From the NCBI GenBank assembly GCA_017465745.1, contig JAFTVM010000006.1, positions 1 to 64,000 of the forward strand: a stretch of 64,000 bases of DNA, given 5' to 3'. Shown here piece after piece: positions 17,077-25,900 of this stretch (positions are counted from its first letter, which is position 1; each line of letters starts with the position of its first letter). The DNA comes from Oscillospiraceae bacterium (GTDB taxonomy: Bacteria; Bacillota; Clostridia; Oscillospirales; Oscillospiraceae). Below the pieces are notes generated by a model that was not told where the DNA came from, ran no database searches, and worked only from the letters and a program-made list of their open reading frames with translations. The translations under genes and the position numbers were made by a program.

Positions 17077-17826
17077 TCAAATCAGGCCATTTTCAGCCAT
17101 CCACTGCATGGACGGTCCGGCCTTCATCAGTTCCATGGTAAAGGTAGCCTCCGGGCACAATGCTTCCGCCTCCAGCAGAAATTCCTTCATGGGGATGGTG
17201 CCTGCATGCAGGGCATTGTGCTGATCCCGGGAGGTATCATTATTGTGTACATGGAAATGGCTGATATGGGGCGCGCAGCTTTCCAGCCACTCCATCACAG
17301 GCGTTTTGGAGTAGGCGTTCACATGACCAATATCCAGGCACAGACCCAGCCGGGGATCATCCACCCCCTTCACGATGTCCAGAAGCCACCCAGGCTCTGT
17401 TTCCAGCACATTTTCCAGAACGATCCGGACGCCGGGATCCTCTGCCAGAAACCCTTTCCAAAACAGGATGGACTGCTCGATATACCACGCCGGGAAATAG
17501 ATGAGAGGATGGTAGCCGCCGTGGATAATGACCTTGGTGCTGCCGTAGCGTTTGGCAAGGTCAATGGCCTGACGGTAGCGGGATGCCGCCAGTTCCCTGG
17601 CTTTCAGGTCAATGGCACAGGGAAACAACTCGTTATATGGGGCGTGGAGGGTGCTGAATGGGATACCCTCCAGCTTCTTTTTGACCACCCCATCCACACC
17701 TGCGAACTTCTGGTCCATATTCCATGCGGTGCAGTATTCGGCGATCTCCAGATTCACGCCGTATTCCTTTGCCACCCGTACCGCATCGGGCGCAATGGTC
17801 GAAAGATAGATTTTCATTTTATCCAT
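17077..17826 (-). CDS. TIM-barrel sugar-phosphate isomerase/epimerase-like protein
   Basis: About 249 residues of the xylose-isomerase-like TIM-barrel (AP endonuclease 2) superfamily: STLHAPYNELFP, KVIIHGGYHP, IVLENVLETEPGW, LGLCLDIGHVNAYS and ISHFHVHNNDTSRDQH, which supply the usual His/Glu/Asp metal ligands. No family member with this role in B12 metabolism is known to me. It lies between the importer and cobT with a short overlap upstream, so a role in corrinoid or lower-ligand chemistry is possible. Start 17826 is preferred for GGTGA; 17838 and 17817 are alternatives. Confidence 0.8.
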   Translation of the reverse strand: MDKMKIYLSTIAPDAVRVAKEYGVNLEIAEYCTAWNMDQKFAGVDGVVKKKLEGIPFSTLHAPYNELFPCAIDLKARELAASRYRQAIDLAKRYGSTKVIIHGGYHPLIYFPAWYIEQSILFWKGFLAEDPGVRIVLENVLETEPGWLLDIVKGVDDPRLGLCLDIGHVNAYSKTPVMEWLESCAPHISHFHVHNNDTSRDQHNALHAGTIPMKEFLLEAEALCPEATFTMELMKAGPSMQWMAENGLI

Positions 17827-20449
17827 GTTGTTCACCATTTTCCATCAATCCGTATTTCACTTTCACCCGGTCCAGCTTTTCCAGCATGGGTTCCGACAGG
17901 AACCACAGGAACATGACGGTGGCCAGCGCATGGATGGCATCGGCAGGAACACCGGTGATGCAGGCTGTCAGGATCATCTGCCAGTCAGGGTTCGGCTGGT
18001 ACATGAGAATGGAAGCCGGGTTCATCACACCGCCGTAGATCAGGAAGGTCACCAGACCGCCGAACACACTCAGGGAAAAGCGTTCACGGTGCAGAATACC
18101 CTTGCGGAACAAAACACCTGCCAGCAGGCCCATCATACCCATGGCAAACATCTGCCAGGGCGTCCAAGGGCCCTGACCAAACAGCACATTGGAGCAGAAC
18201 ATGGTCATGGCTCCCACCATAAATCCAGCCTCCGCGCCGAAAGCAACACCCGTCAGGATCACCATTGCCGCAACCGGCTTGAATCCCGGCAGTGCAAAGA
18301 ATACCGCACGGCCACCGATGGCCAGGGCACTCAGGACTGACAGGATCACCAATTCCCTGGCCTGGGGCTTCCGGCCCTCAAAGATCAAGAAAAAGGGCAG
18401 CATTGTTTCAAAGATGATAGCAAAGGAAATCAGCATGTATTTGCGGCCGCCATCGATCTTCAAACCACCCCAGATCGTCAGAGGAATCAGCAGCACCGAA
18501 AGCAGGATCGTCGCTTTCGTGCGGTTACTGAGCTTCCCCTTCATCAGCCGCTGCTCCCGAAGGGAGGATTTCCGGCTGATGCAGGCTGCAAAGATACCGA
18601 AGGACATAAACATAACTGCATAAATCCAGCTGTACTGTCCGATGAAGTTACCCCCCTGATAAAGCCCGCTCAGATCCAGCGCCAGGGAGGTATACAGCAG
18701 CAGGCCAAAAAAGACGCTGCCGGTAATAAAGCCCAGGATCCTGCGCCATTTGGGAAGCTTTTCCGGCTTGCGCTCCTGGGGCGGTTCCAGGTTGACCTTT
18801 TGCCGGTACGGCGGCATTTCGCTCTCAGGTACTTTACCGCCGCAGGCGAGAATCACATCCGCCGCCGTCACCGCATTGGGGAGTCTATGCCGGGCCATCC
18901 GATTGGCCGCTGTGGTGTAAAAACTCTTGCCCGCAAAGAAGGGCTGAGGCGCATCCATAGTCACAATGCCGCCGTCAAAGAACAAACCGCAGCGATCCGC
19001 GTATTGGGCACAGAATTCCACATCGTGACTTACCATGATGACGCAGACACCACGGTTTGTCAGTTCTTTCAGAATTTGGGCGAAGGTCAGCTTGAAATCG
19101 TTGTCCACGCCCTTGGTGGGTTCATCCAGCAAAAGAATTTCAGGCTCCTGGAGCAGCACCTTGGCCAATGCAGTTCGTTGCTGCTCACCGCCGGACAGGT
19201 CATAGGGATGCCGGTCCAGCAGTCCCTCCAGGCGGCACAGGGCCACCATCTCTCCGATCCGGTCGGCAACCTCATGGAGCTTTTTACCGGGAAACACGGA
19301 CAGAAGCTCCTCCCGCACATTCTTTTTCACCAGGAGCATCTGGGGATTCTGGGGCAGTGCGGCAACCTTTTTAGTTCTGCAGGTCATCTTTCCCCGGTAT
19401 GGCCTGCGGACGCCGCTCAGCACGGACAGTGTGGTGCTTTTGCCCGTGCCGTTGCCGCCCAGAATACACAGAAGCTCACCGGGATAGGCCTTCATGGATA
19501 CGCTTTTCAGAATGTCCGGGGATTCCCTTTCGTAACGGAACCACACCTCGTCCAGAGTCATGCAGGGATCTTCCGCATGGGTGCGTGCTGTTCTTTCCGG
19601 CACATTGCCCAGGGTGTGTGCATCCGCCCAGGCTGTCAGCTGGCTTCTGCCATCGCTGACCGTCATGGGACAGGGCGTATTCCAATTCAGGCTGCTCCAG
19701 ATCCGCATGGGGGTGGGCATGGAATGGAGCATGGGATGAGACTGCCTCCTGAGGATTTCGAAGGTTCCCTCCGGCGTATCATCCGCGATCAGCACACCCC
19801 CATCCAGGATCAGCAGGCGGCTGGCCATGGGAATCACATCCTCCAATCGATGCTCGCAGATCAGGATTGTGGTACCCAGTTCCCGGTTGATCCGCCCCAG
19901 GGTCTGCAAAAAGTCCGTGGCGGCGATGGGATCCAGCTGACTGGTGGGCTCGTCCAGGATCAGAATATCCGGCTGCAGCACCATGATGGATGCCAGATTC
20001 AGCAGCTGCTTCTGACCGCCGGAAAGCTGTGTCACTGACCTGTGGAACCATGTCTGGATGCCGAAAAAGCTGGCCATTTCCGCCACCCTTCCCCGGATAG
20101 CGGCATTGTCCACCCCAAGGCTCTCCAGGCCAAAGGCCAGCTCATGCCAAACCTTGTCTGTGACGATCTGGCTGTCGGGGTCCTGCAATACGAAGCCGAT
20201 CTTCGCCGCCTGGGTGCGGTTGTCCACTTCATCCAGCGGTATCCCGTTGTACAGGATCTCGCCTTCCTTTTTACCATGAGGTGCAAGGACAGTCTTCAGC
20301 TGCCGCAGCATGGTGGATTTTCCGCATCCGGAAGGACCAGCCAGCACGGCGAAATCTCCCTGCCTGAGCGTCATGGACACATCACGAAGCACCGCCATCT
20401 CCTGCTCCGGGTATGTAAAGGTTAAATTTTGGATCTTAAAGAGTTCCAT
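17819..20449 (-). CDS. ECF importer fusion: two EcfA-type ATPases plus S component
   Basis: 876 residues with three parts in one chain. Residues 1-230: ATPase with Walker A GPSGCGKST (38-46), Q-loop VLQDPDSQ, signature LSGGQKQ and LILDEPTSQLD. Residues 290-530: second ATPase with GGNGTGKST, signature LSGGEQQR, LLLDEPTKGVD and switch-His VSHD. Residues 590-860: a membrane domain of nine or ten helices whose last part (SALAIGGRAVFFALPGFKPVAAMVILTG, then FGQGPWTPWQM) is an ECF substrate-binding (S) component. EcfT is encoded just upstream with a 28-base overlap. Next to cob genes, the likely cargo is a corrinoid or alpha-ribazole-type precursor; this is inference. The start follows GGAGG. Confidence 0.88.
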   Translation of the reverse strand: MELFKIQNLTFTYPEQEMAVLRDVSMTLRQGDFAVLAGPSGCGKSTMLRQLKTVLAPHGKKEGEILYNGIPLDEVDNRTQAAKIGFVLQDPDSQIVTDKVWHELAFGLESLGVDNAAIRGRVAEMASFFGIQTWFHRSVTQLSGGQKQLLNLASIMVLQPDILILDEPTSQLDPIAATDFLQTLGRINRELGTTILICEHRLEDVIPMASRLLILDGGVLIADDTPEGTFEILRRQSHPMLHSMPTPMRIWSSLNWNTPCPMTVSDGRSQLTAWADAHTLGNVPERTARTHAEDPCMTLDEVWFRYERESPDILKSVSMKAYPGELLCILGGNGTGKSTTLSVLSGVRRPYRGKMTCRTKKVAALPQNPQMLLVKKNVREELLSVFPGKKLHEVADRIGEMVALCRLEGLLDRHPYDLSGGEQQRTALAKVLLQEPEILLLDEPTKGVDNDFKLTFAQILKELTNRGVCVIMVSHDVEFCAQYADRCGLFFDGGIVTMDAPQPFFAGKSFYTTAANRMARHRLPNAVTAADVILACGGKVPESEMPPYRQKVNLEPPQERKPEKLPKWRRILGFITGSVFFGLLLYTSLALDLSGLYQGGNFIGQYSWIYAVMFMSFGIFAACISRKSSLREQRLMKGKLSNRTKATILLSVLLIPLTIWGGLKIDGGRKYMLISFAIIFETMLPFFLIFEGRKPQARELVILSVLSALAIGGRAVFFALPGFKPVAAMVILTGVAFGAEAGFMVGAMTMFCSNVLFGQGPWTPWQMFAMGMMGLLAGVLFRKGILHRERFSLSVFGGLVTFLIYGGVMNPASILMYQPNPDWQMILTACITGVPADAIHALATVMFLWFLSEPMLEKLDRVKVKYGLMENGEQHG

Positions 20450-21306
20450 TTATGATCCTCCATCAAATCGATGATCAGCGGCAGAAGACACATTCCGCCG
20501 TAGCAAAGATAGGCCGTGATCTGTACCGGGCCAAAAATTGCACCGGACAGGCTGGGATAGTAGGTCCACCCCATCAGACCGGATAAATGCGGAACTGCCG
20601 CTCCGGCGCTCAGCAGCGCAAGAACAGCAAGGGTAATACCATCCCGTTTTTCAAACAGGTAAATGGAAAAAGCTGTCCTGCCCTGAACGCCATAGCCACG
20701 GCTTTTCATGGAGTCTGCCGATACGATGGACTGCTCCATGGCCCAGCTGACAGTTGCAGAAAAGGCCGCCAGGGCCTGCTGCAGTTTCTCTTTGGTATTC
20801 TCCGGCTTGTGCATGGCCTGCTGGGTGCGCAGGACACTTTGCAGGAAGTTCTTGAACCGGGGTACAAACCGCAGCGTCATGGAAATCAGCAGGGACATAG
20901 CCGGGACAAGACGGCCAAACAGATAAATGATTTTGTCTGAGGTAAAGACCGTATTGCAGCAGTTAAACCAAATTATGGAGGCGCCCATCATCACGGCCGA
21001 AGCCAGACCGAAGCAGATGGCTTCCAGGGTAATGGGATTATCATTGGGCAGATACCACAGCACCGTGACGCCCTCGTGATTGAACAGCGGATTCATCACC
21101 GCCATCATCACCAGGATGGGCAGCAGGTATCCCACCTGCCGCAGCATCCCCCTTCTCCCCTGCAAATACAGCAGGTAGGCGCCCCCACTGAACATGGAGA
21201 TCAGCAGATACACCGGCTGCTGGATGAACATGGTCATACCAAGGGCTGCCGCGAAAAACGCCAGATTCACCGCCGGGTGATAGCCGGAAAAGGCATCATT
21301 CTTCAT
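20422..21306 (-). CDS. ECF transporter T component (EcfT)
   Basis: 294 residues with membrane helices and the T-component coupling motifs, seen as SADSMKSRGYGVQGRT and the SMTLRFVPRFKNFLQSV region. The reading frame is open further upstream, but the start at 21306 (MKNDAFSGYHPAVNLAFF) has the usual EcfT N-terminus and overlaps the end of the DUF4430 lipoprotein gene by 11 bases. It would join the fused ATPase/S protein encoded next in one importer. Confidence 0.9.
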   Translation of the reverse strand: MKNDAFSGYHPAVNLAFFAAALGMTMFIQQPVYLLISMFSGGAYLLYLQGRRGMLRQVGYLLPILVMMAVMNPLFNHEGVTVLWYLPNDNPITLEAICFGLASAVMMGASIIWFNCCNTVFTSDKIIYLFGRLVPAMSLLISMTLRFVPRFKNFLQSVLRTQQAMHKPENTKEKLQQALAAFSATVSWAMEQSIVSADSMKSRGYGVQGRTAFSIYLFEKRDGITLAVLALLSAGAAVPHLSGLMGWTYYPSLSGAIFGPVQITAYLCYGGMCLLPLIIDLMEDHKWNSLRSKI

Positions 21307-21808
21307 AGTCCGCTCCAAGGTCCGCGCCCAGGTCACAGGTATAGCTGAACACGATGGCATCACCATCCGCCAGGGTATAGCCGGAGCATCCAAGCCCCGG
21401 ATAGACCCCGTTGACGCTGAACATCCAGCCGGACTGGGGACCGCAGTCAAACTCGTAAAGATTGCCGATGCCCTCAATGTAAACGGAGCCATAGATCTGA
21501 GCGTCCGTATACTCAAAATGAATTTTCTGCTGACGCAGCACCCGGCGGAACATATCAAATACGGAATCTCCTGCCTCAAATTCCACCTGAGTCTGCGCCA
21601 GAAGCTGACCGTTCTGCGGAACCAGGGCTGCCTTTTCTGCTGTCATCGCATCCAGATGATCCAGCAGCGTATCGCAGCGGATCTCCATGGTGCAGGTCAG
21701 TTTTCCGTCGCCATTGGTATCCGGCACATTTACCGCATCGGCACCGCCGCAGCCATACAGTGTCAGCGTCAGCACAAATGCCAGAATGAAGCACAGTGTT
21801 CTTTTCAT
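21296..21808 (-). CDS. Lipoprotein with transcobalamin-like beta domain (DUF4430)
   Basis: 170 residues. Lipoprotein signal MKRTLCFILAFVLTLTLYGC with lipid-attached Cys20, then one domain of the DUF4430 / transcobalamin-like C-terminal family: CTMEIRCDTLLDHLDA, VFDMFRRVLRQQKIHFEYT, YIEGIGNLYEFDCGPQSGWMFSVNG, SGYTLADGDAIVFSYT. In animal B12 carriers this fold is the beta domain that covers bound cobalamin. The gene sits between an alpha-barrel lipoprotein and EcfT, so a role as surface corrinoid receptor for the importer is likely. Start at 21808 is fixed by GGGAGGA. Confidence 0.85.
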   Translation of the reverse strand: MKRTLCFILAFVLTLTLYGCGGADAVNVPDTNGDGKLTCTMEIRCDTLLDHLDAMTAEKAALVPQNGQLLAQTQVEFEAGDSVFDMFRRVLRQQKIHFEYTDAQIYGSVYIEGIGNLYEFDCGPQSGWMFSVNGVYPGLGCSGYTLADGDAIVFSYTCDLGADLGADYEE

Positions 21809-21893
21809 CAATCTTCCTCCCGAGTCATTATTTCGTGTATTGAAAATCGCTTTTGAATCGCAATGAATATACAAGGTTATGGTATGCTTTGCT

Positions 21894-21928
21894 GTATTCC
21901 GTCCGCTGCATAGCAGCGGACGGAATAC
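21894..21928 (-). promoter_or_regulatory. Strong hairpin between the two lipoprotein genes
   Basis: GTATTCCGTCCGCTGC and GCAGCGGACGGAATAC form a perfect 16-bp stem with a 3-base loop. No T tract follows on the minus strand (AGCAAAGC), so RNA stability or partial termination is more likely than a full stop. Confidence 0.6.
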
Positions 21929-21943
21929 CTTTCAATATCGTTT

Positions 21944-22918
21944 TTACTTTACATCCGTCATGTCGTACAGCGAGGTCTGTCCCTGCTCCGCACGCTGCAG
22001 CGCAACCAGCGCATAAAATGCCTGCTCCGTTGCAATCAAATCGGTTTTACCCTCCGGAACGTGCCGGAATCCATTGTCCTCTGCCAGAAAATCCAGCAAT
22101 CTGTCTTTCAGGGTGTTGCCGTTCTTTACAAAGCGGGGATCTTCCACGGAAATCCCCAGTTCCGTCAGTGCAACGATCACCTGAGAGACCGTTTCGCTGC
22201 TGTCGGCATCATAGGCAGTATAACCGCCGTTTTCGTTTTGCTGTTCGGACAGAACCGTTAACGCCCGCTCCACAGCACCGGCAACATCCTGCCGATCCGA
22301 GTATTTTGCCAGAGCCTGCAATGCCATGGCGGTGATGTCGGTCTCAGCCTCTGTGCCGGCAAGGGACCATCCACCGCCGGGCAGCTCATGGTCCAGAATG
22401 TAGGCTACATACAGTTCCCGGGTCGCCTGGGTCGTACCTGCCGTATTCTCAGGGATCTGATAGCTGCCGCTGTCCAATGCCAGCAGTGCAAAGATGGGTC
22501 CGTTGATCCCCTGGAAGATGGTCTGCTCGAAATCTGCCAGCGGCAGCACCAGATCATATCCGCCAACATCGGTGGGATTCTTGCCAATGGCAGTCAATGC
22601 CAGAATCACACGGGCGTATTCGGTGTACTTTCTGTTGTCGAGAACACCCGAACAGGCGGCGACATGGTTTTCAACTGCCTCATAGTAGCTGTCAAACCAT
22701 TCCTGGGGGACTTCGCCGCCCCAGCGGGCAAGGCCGAAGGCTGCCCACTCGCCGCTGACAGACCCATACGCCGGTTCAGGGATGGATTCCAGCAGAAAAG
22801 CCCCACAGTCATCCAGAGAGAATTCCGTCTTGCCCCCTGCACATGCTGTCAGTGACAGCATCATCACCAGGGAAAGAATGACAGCAAGCATTCTTTTGAG
22901 TATCGTTTTGCTTTTCAA
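21944..22918 (-). CDS. Lipoprotein with alpha/alpha barrel like the transcobalamin alpha domain
   Basis: 324 residues. Lipoprotein signal ending LSLTAC, then helical repeats of the terpenoid-cyclase/prenyltransferase-like toroid type: GLARWGGEVPQEWFDSYYEAVE, YARVILALTAIGKNP, GINGPIFALLALDS, GGWSLAGTEAETDITAMALQALAKY, NENGGYTAYDADSSETVSQVIVALTELG, TEQAFYALVALQRAEQG. The same alternating Gly-Gly-W/Ala-Leu pattern forms the alpha6/alpha6 barrel of intrinsic factor and transcobalamin. The beta-domain homologue is the next gene, giving a two-protein version of the animal carrier. Ligand binding is inferred. Confidence 0.8.
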   Translation of the reverse strand: MKSKTILKRMLAVILSLVMMLSLTACAGGKTEFSLDDCGAFLLESIPEPAYGSVSGEWAAFGLARWGGEVPQEWFDSYYEAVENHVAACSGVLDNRKYTEYARVILALTAIGKNPTDVGGYDLVLPLADFEQTIFQGINGPIFALLALDSGSYQIPENTAGTTQATRELYVAYILDHELPGGGWSLAGTEAETDITAMALQALAKYSDRQDVAGAVERALTVLSEQQNENGGYTAYDADSSETVSQVIVALTELGISVEDPRFVKNGNTLKDRLLDFLAEDNGFRHVPEGKTDLIATEQAFYALVALQRAEQGQTSLYDMTDVK

Positions 22919-22936
22919 AATTTAGCACCTTCCTTT

Positions 22937-25900
22937 TCAGCTTTCCGCAGGGAAAGCATCCATGTTTCCATAGTAGTAGGAAACGATCAGGTTGGCGTCC
23001 TGAACGTCGATCCCGCCGTTGCCGTCAACATCAGCAAGCTCCATCTGCTGCCCGCCCAGATCCTCGTTGCCATAGTAGTAGGAAACCACCAAATTGGCGT
23101 CCCGGGTATCGATGGTGCCATCCATATTGACGTCACCTCGCAGCTGCTCAGCTGTGTCTTCTCCGATGGTCAGTTCCAGCGTGACGGTGGGGGTAGTGGC
23201 GGCGACACCTGCTGTCATGGAAGTACCGTTCTCTGCATTGTGGTACATGACATGCTCAAAGGAAATCGTAACAACTGCGTTTTCTTCGGTCAGCGCGTCC
23301 GCAGAACAGGTCACATAGTTCGTGATGTCTCTGGTTTTTCCGTTTGCATAGGTCGCGGTCACAACCATACCGGTGGGATCAAAGGTCTCCCCTTCTGCAT
23401 AGGCCGTCTTGTCAGGCAGCGTGGTCACTTCGATCTTTTTGATGGCGCTGCCGAAGGCCATCAGATAGGCAGAGTCATTCTTGAAATAAACGGTGCCGTA
23501 CGCGTCCACGACGGGGCTGCAGATTGCATACTGCGCCTGATCGCCGGTGGGGGTGAAGAGGGCGTAGGCGGTGGAATGGGCGTCTTCCGTGGTCACATAG
23601 TCCGCAGCCGTCTGACCGGCCTGATCCCGCAGGACGCGAAGCTTGCCGGGGGTCATATTGTCGAAGAAATAGACATAGACATAACCGCTTTCTTCCTCAT
23701 AGGCAGTGGTCAGCAGACCGCTGGTCTGGGGATAGCCCTGGGTCTGAACGGAGTATACGGCTGCCTTCTGGTTCAGGTCGATCACTGTGATGTTATGGCC
23801 GGAATAGGCCGCAAACTGACCTGCACCGGACACACCCACATAAGCCCGTCCGTTATAGACCACAGGTGAGCAGGTACTCATGGGGGTGCCCTTGGTGCCA
23901 TTGGAAAGTGCAGTACTCCACATATTGGCGAGCTTCCGTTCTGCGTTGACCTGCACAGAGTAGAAGCTGCCGCCCTTGGACGTGAAATAGTAAGCGTCGG
24001 TATCAGCGTCATAAACGATGCTGCTGCGAATATCCCCATTCAGACCGTCCCAGCTGTCCAGCAGCGCACCGGTCTTGGGATCCAGCAGCAGAAGCCGGGA
24101 AGTCTGGCTGGTGCAGGTGTTGGTGCCATCATCGGTACCAACCAACACATAATCATCGCTGGCAAAGGCACCAGCCCAGTAATAGCCACCCTTGGCAGTA
24201 TAATACCAGGACGCGATTTTGTTTTCCTTCCCCTGACCGGGATCCTCATCGGTGATGGACAGGCACACGAAGTTGGCATCGCCGGTCTCACTGTTCCAGA
24301 AGCCGGTATACAGGTAACCGTTCTTCACCGTCAGCGGGCAATTGGGCTGACCGCCCAAAGGATCGGCATAGATCCACAGGGATTCCAGGGTAACCGCGTT
24401 GAACGCCTGAACCGTGCCATTGGACAATGCAACAAAGACCATGCCTTCGGCGTAAGTGGGGGGCGTAATGGAGAAGCTGGACTTATGATCCATGGTTCCC
24501 GTTGCCACGACTTCGCCGGTGATGGTATCCACCCGGAAGAGTTTGTCACTTGCATAGGTGATCAGGTAACCGTCCACAAGAATGGGGCTGCCCACAGCAT
24601 CGGAATCGATACCGCTTCCGATCTGGTTTGCCCAGTAGAGGGTACCGTCCTCCGCAGCCGTGGGAATCGCAGCATCCGTCACGGCGTTGTTGGATTCAGC
24701 GCCGCGGAAATTCTCCCATTCGGAGGTCAGGCTTGCGTCAATGGTGCTGTTGACTGCTGCCCGCTCCAGGGTCCAGGGGATGGTAACCGTTCCGCCGCCT
24801 GCTTCGTTTTCCGTCACAAGATAGCTGTCCGTACCGTCGGTAACCACCAGACGGCCGGCTTCATCCCGGGTCACACTGATGGTACCGGATCGGCCAACAT
24901 AGCCATACTGCGTCAGAGTATAGTCATAGCTGTATCCCTCGCAAAGCTGGAAGGCATCCTTTTCATCAGACCACAGCCGTTCGCCGGAAAGGCGCTCTCT
25001 CAGGTTCAGAAGGGCATTTTCAGGGTCGATCTCGAAGATCGCTTCCACCGGAGGAGACTTGAGAATGTGCAGCACATAGTCCGAGCTTCCGTCGGGTGCC
25101 TTGCTGTTTTCCACAGTGATGGTCACGCTCTGGGTCTCCAGACTGCCGTCCAGGGCAATGGATGCCGCCTCCGCTTCCGTGACGTCGACACCATCCACCA
25201 CAACCCGATAGCCCACAGCTTCCTCGCCATAGCAGGTATTGCCTGCGTGGGGAATCACGGAAAGATCCAGCGTTTCGGCGGCCATGGAAACAGTGACAGC
25301 GTATTCCTTGACATCAGAGCTGAAGCCAATACTTCCGTCTTCCTGCACCAGAGACGCCGTAATGCCGTCACATTTTGTGCCCAGGTCTTCCAGGGTCAGC
25401 GTTCTGCTAAAATCCACAATATAGTCCTGATAATAGGTAATGCCGTCAGCTTCCTTCGTCAGGCGGATGGTCACTGTATTTTCAATTGGGTTCTCATCCA
25501 TCAGGAAGCGGTTCAGCTGAACTCCTGTGGCTGCGCCGGAGGTCAGGGACTTGATCTGCTGCTTTCCGTGATAGAGGGCCGAGGCGAAAATCTGATTATA
25601 GATTGCCTGAATGGTCACATCGCTTTCCTCCGTTGCGACCCAGACATAAGCCAGATGCTCCGTATCCACATATTCTGCTCCGTAGCTGTGGTCTGCGGAG
25701 ACAAAGGCGGAATCGAGCGGCAGGGTATTCTTGTATTTGCTGCTGCTTTTGGTTCCAAATGCCAGTTCTGCCAGCCAGTCCTCTCTGGGGACATCCAGCT
25801 CAATGGTGCTGTCCGCCACATCCTCCATGGTGAATTCATCTGCAATGTGGTAATAGGTGCCGGCAGTGGCCACATAGCTGTAGGTCTCACCGGGAACCAG

